A stretch of 17,407 bases of DNA from assembly GCA_022361315.1 (NCBI GenBank), contig JAKSBB010000013.1, positions 1 through 17,407 of the forward strand, in the 5' to 3' direction. This document shows, piece after piece, positions 15,147 to 17,407 of this stretch; the stretch's first letter is position 1, and the number at the start of each line of letters is the position of its first letter. The stretch is from Desulfobacterales bacterium (GTDB lineage: Bacteria; Desulfobacterota; Desulfobacteria; Desulfobacterales; Desulfobacteraceae). The notes beneath the pieces are model-generated. The model saw only the letters and a program-made list of their open reading frames with translations. It did not search any database and was not told the DNA's origin. Position numbers and translations under genes: made by a program.

Positions 15147-16538
15147 ATGAAAAACTTTACCCACTCCCTGCTGGACCGTGACAACCTCAATCTGGTTCTG
15201 GACAACCTTCAGCTGGGTGTTATTGCCCACACCCCGGAACGGATCATTACGGTCTTCAACAAAGAAGCGGAAAAAATAACCGGATATACAAAAGAAGAAG
15301 CCATCGGCCAGGACTGCCATATTGTTTTTCAATCCCCGTTCTGCGGCGGGAAATGCTCTTTTTGCAATGGTACGCCGGACCTGACCACTGACACCAAAGA
15401 ATACCCTGTTACCATCATCACCAAATCCGGTGAGACCCGGCAGCTTGAGATGAATGTGGCTGCCATCATCGATAACGAGAATGTATTCAAGGGCGTTATT
15501 GCCTCTTTCAAAGATCTCACTGACACCATCCGCATGTCCCTGAGAACGGAAAACCTGTCCAGCTTTGCCGGCATCATCGGCAAGGACAAGGTCATGCAGG
15601 AAATTTTCCGTCAAATCCGGGATGTGGCCCTGTACAACTACCCGGTCCATGTTTCCGGAGATACCGGCACCGGCAAAGAACGGGTGGCCTATGCCATCCA
15701 CGACATCTCATCATACGGCACCGGCGCCTTTGTCCCCGTGAACTGCGGGGCCATTCCCGAAGGCATTGTGGAAAGTGAATTGTTCGGCCATGTGAAAGGG
15801 GCCTTCTCCGGTGCTGTCAAAGAACGCAAAGGCCGTTTTGAACTGGCCCACAAAGGCACCCTGTTTCTGGACGAAGTCGCGGATCTTCCCCTGAAAACCC
15901 AGGTGAAGCTGCTCAGGTTCCTCCAGGAAGGCTCTTTTGAAAAGGTGGGCGGTGAAAAGAAGATTGCCGTGGATGTCCGTATTATTTCCGCCACAAATAA
16001 AAACCTCAAGGAGGAAGTCAAGGCCGGCCGATTCAGGGAAGACCTGTTTTACCGTCTTAACGTCATCCCTATCCACCTGCCCCCCCTGAGGGAAAGGAAA
16101 AGTGACATCCCCCTGCTGGCAGCTCACTTCCTCAAGGAAGCGGAGCAGGAGAGCAACAACCCCGTACCGGATCTCGGGGTAGATACCATAGATATCATGC
16201 TGGACTATCACTGGCCCGGAAATGTCAGGGAACTGAAAAATGTGATCCAGTTCTCAGTGGTCCGCTCCCGGGGAAACACCATCCAGCCCAAGGATCTGCC
16301 CCTTGAAATCAGCCACGAACCCAGACTTGCGCCCACCAGAGTCCCTGAACCTGCGGAACCGGAAGAGACGGTTCCCATGACCCGCGGCAAACTGAATCCG
16401 GATACAGTGAAAGCCGCCCTGATCAAGACCGGCGGCAACAAGTCCAAGGCAGCCCGGGTGTTGGGCGTGGGACGGGCCACCCTTTACCGTTTTCTGGCCC
16501 AGCACGATGAAGTTAAAGAATTTGCCAACGATTTCTAA
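15147..16538 (+). CDS. PAS-AAA+-Fis sigma-54-dependent transcriptional activator
   Basis: Enhancer-binding protein of 463 residues that remodels the RpoN holoenzyme with ATP. An N-terminal PAS domain (about 14-125) contains four clustered cysteines, C57-x8-C66-x3-C70-x2-C73, a possible metal, Fe-S or disulfide sensor. The AAA+ domain (about 140-375) has Walker A GDTGTGKE (171-178), the sigma-54 contact loop as GAFSGA (218-223) instead of GAFTGA, Walker B TLFLDE (238-243), and GRFREDLFYRLNV with the arginine fingers. A Fis-type helix-turn-helix occupies about 419-450 (NKSKAARVLGVGRATLYRFL). There is no receiver domain, so it senses directly. The Shine-Dalgarno is weak. The gene sits just after the HEAT-ferredoxin operon, whose upstream palindrome it shares, making that operon its likely target. 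Confidence 0.95.
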   Translation: MKNFTHSLLDRDNLNLVLDNLQLGVIAHTPERIITVFNKEAEKITGYTKEEAIGQDCHIVFQSPFCGGKCSFCNGTPDLTTDTKEYPVTIITKSGETRQLEMNVAAIIDNENVFKGVIASFKDLTDTIRMSLRTENLSSFAGIIGKDKVMQEIFRQIRDVALYNYPVHVSGDTGTGKERVAYAIHDISSYGTGAFVPVNCGAIPEGIVESELFGHVKGAFSGAVKERKGRFELAHKGTLFLDEVADLPLKTQVKLLRFLQEGSFEKVGGEKKIAVDVRIISATNKNLKEEVKAGRFREDLFYRLNVIPIHLPPLRERKSDIPLLAAHFLKEAEQESNNPVPDLGVDTIDIMLDYHWPGNVRELKNVIQFSVVRSRGNTIQPKDLPLEISHEPRLAPTRVPEPAEPEETVPMTRGKLNPDTVKAALIKTGGNKSKAARVLGVGRATLYRFLAQHDEVKEFANDF

Positions 16539-16558
16539 AGATACCTGATGAATAAAAA

Positions 16559-16598
16559 CAAACCGCCCCGGAAGGCTTCCTCCCGGGGCGGTTCTTTT
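16559..16598. terminator. Bidirectional terminator between the activator gene and clpB
   Basis: A perfect 11-bp stem (AACCGCCCCGG at 16561-16571 with 16583-16593) and 11-base loop. TTCTTTT follows on the plus strand. On the minus strand GTTTTTATT follows, so it can serve both convergent genes. Confidence 0.88.
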
Positions 16599-16614
16599 GG
16601 GTATTTAGTTCCGG

Positions 16615-17407
16615 CTAAGTTTCAAGTGCCAGCCGGTCAGCGCTATTATCCACACGGAAGCGTGCGGTGTCGCCTTCCAGGAAATCTCCTTTGAGAATAG
16701 CCATAGACAACGGATTCTCAATTTCCCGCTGGATCACCCGCTTCAGGGGCCGTGCACCGAATCCGGGATCATAGCCTTTGTCTGCCAGCCATGCCATGGC
16801 AGGCTTATCCAGATGAACCGACAATTTCCGTGCCTCCAGACGTTGATTCAGGATATCCAGCTGGATGGCTGCGATATCCATGATATGTTCCCGCGACAGG
16901 GCGTGGAAGGTGATGATCTCGTCGATCCGGTTGAGGAATTCCGGACGAAAGGCCGCCTTCAACGCCGCTTCCACGCCCATCTCCACCTCAGTTGGGCTAT
17001 TGCCGTTTTCCGCCTCCAGCAGCAGACGGGAACCGATGTTCGACGTCATGATAATAATGGTATTTCTGAAATCCACGGTTCTGCCGTGGCCGTCGGTCAT
17101 GCGGCCGTCATCCAGCACCTGGAGAAGGATATTAAAGACATCGGCATGGGCCTTTTCGATCTCATCAAAGAGAAGCACGGAATACGGCCTGCGCCGGACC
17201 GCCTCGGTGAGGTAGCCGCCTTCGTCATAGCCCACATACCCCGGAGGGGCACCGATCAACCGGGCCACACTGTGTTTTGCCATATATTCCGACATATCCA
17301 CCCGGACCATGGCCTCTTCGGAATCGAACATAAACTCCGCCAGGGACTTGGCCAGCTCGGTTTTGCCCACACCGGTGGGCCCCATGAAGATAAACGTCCC
17401 GATGGGC
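16615..17407 (-). CDS. clpB: ATP-dependent chaperone ClpB, C-terminal part (N-terminus outside window)
   Basis: The C-terminal 264 residues of the ClpB/Hsp104 disaggregase, which extracts proteins from aggregates together with DnaK. The frame is open to the window edge, so the start and the first ATPase domain lie outside. The second AAA+ domain is visible: Walker [33 protein letters not shown] with the substrate-contacting pore-loop tyrosine, Walker [12 protein letters not shown], sensor-1 TSNIGS, the [11 protein letters not shown] arginine-finger segment, and sensor-2 GARPLKR. The presence of the ClpB-type D2 small domain ([15 protein letters not shown]) and no zinc finger in this part fits ClpB rather than ClpA or ClpX. 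ClpC is a less likely alternative because the coiled-coil middle domain cannot be seen. Confidence 0.93.
   Translation of the reverse strand, partial: PIGTFIFMGPTGVGKTELAKSLAEFMFDSEEAMVRVDMSEYMAKHSVARLIGAPPGYVGYDEGGYLTEAVRRRPYSVLLFDEIEKAHADVFNILLQVLDDGRMTDGHGRTVDFRNTIIIMTSNIGSRLLLEAENGNSPTEVEMGVEAALKAAFRPEFLNRIDEIITFHALSREHIMDIAAIQLDILNQRLEARKLSVHLDKPAMAWLADKGYDPGFGARPLKRVIQREIENPLSMAILKGDFLEGDTARFRVDNSADRLALET

Noticed and set aside
14718..15701. Open frame of 327 codons on the minus strand across the ferredoxin and the activator N-terminus
   Set aside because: It runs through a strong terminator and two well-supported genes on the other strand and has no ribosome site or motif.

Overview
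The window looks like chromosome from an anaerobic, probably sulfate-reducing member of the Desulfobacterota (Desulfobacteraceae-like). This is inferred from gene content: a heme-c chemoreceptor, a HEAT-like protein of the type first named in Desulfovibrio, a 4Fe-4S ferredoxin, a DUF362 protein and a PAS/sigma-54 activator. Coding is dense and moderately GC-rich. I see no rRNA, tRNA, CRISPR array, transposase or integrase.

Layout. 1-3764 (minus): two tandem methyl-accepting chemotaxis proteins, the first cut by the window edge. They share the signalling hairpin but differ in sensor: a dCache domain in one, a Tll0287/DUF3365-type domain with a CxxCH heme motif in the other. 3987-5767 (plus): a CmoM-like tRNA wobble-uridine carboxyl methyltransferase with a promoter that predicts a nearly leaderless mRNA, a hotdog acyl-CoA thioesterase, and a 66-residue orphan. 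5895-6665 (plus): a short DUF362 protein whose stop codon abuts that of a convergent aldo/keto reductase. That reductase lies behind an EamA-type transporter (6666-8475, minus). 8842-9819: a tandem universal stress protein with a well-defined promoter and a leader of about 190 nt. 10095-11594: an exported or anchored alpha/beta hydrolase fused to a SnoaL/NTF2-like domain. 11712-12782: a stand-alone MetE-C-terminal-like protein. 12833-13501 (minus): a transglutaminase-fold protein.

The most interesting part is 13600-16540. A three-gene operon (HEAT-like protein, 76-residue helical protein, one-cluster ferredoxin) follows a candidate sigma-54 -24/-12 promoter. It is followed by a strong terminator and then a PAS-AAA+-Fis sigma-54 activator with four clustered cysteines in the PAS domain. 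The same palindrome, GAYACAC-N3-TGTGYCA, occurs upstream of both the operon and the activator gene. I infer a self-contained, probably redox-responsive regulon in which the activator binds upstream of the operon and controls its own gene. The right edge holds the C-terminal part of ClpB on the minus strand.

Domain and family names rest on motif recognition from memory. No database search was run.
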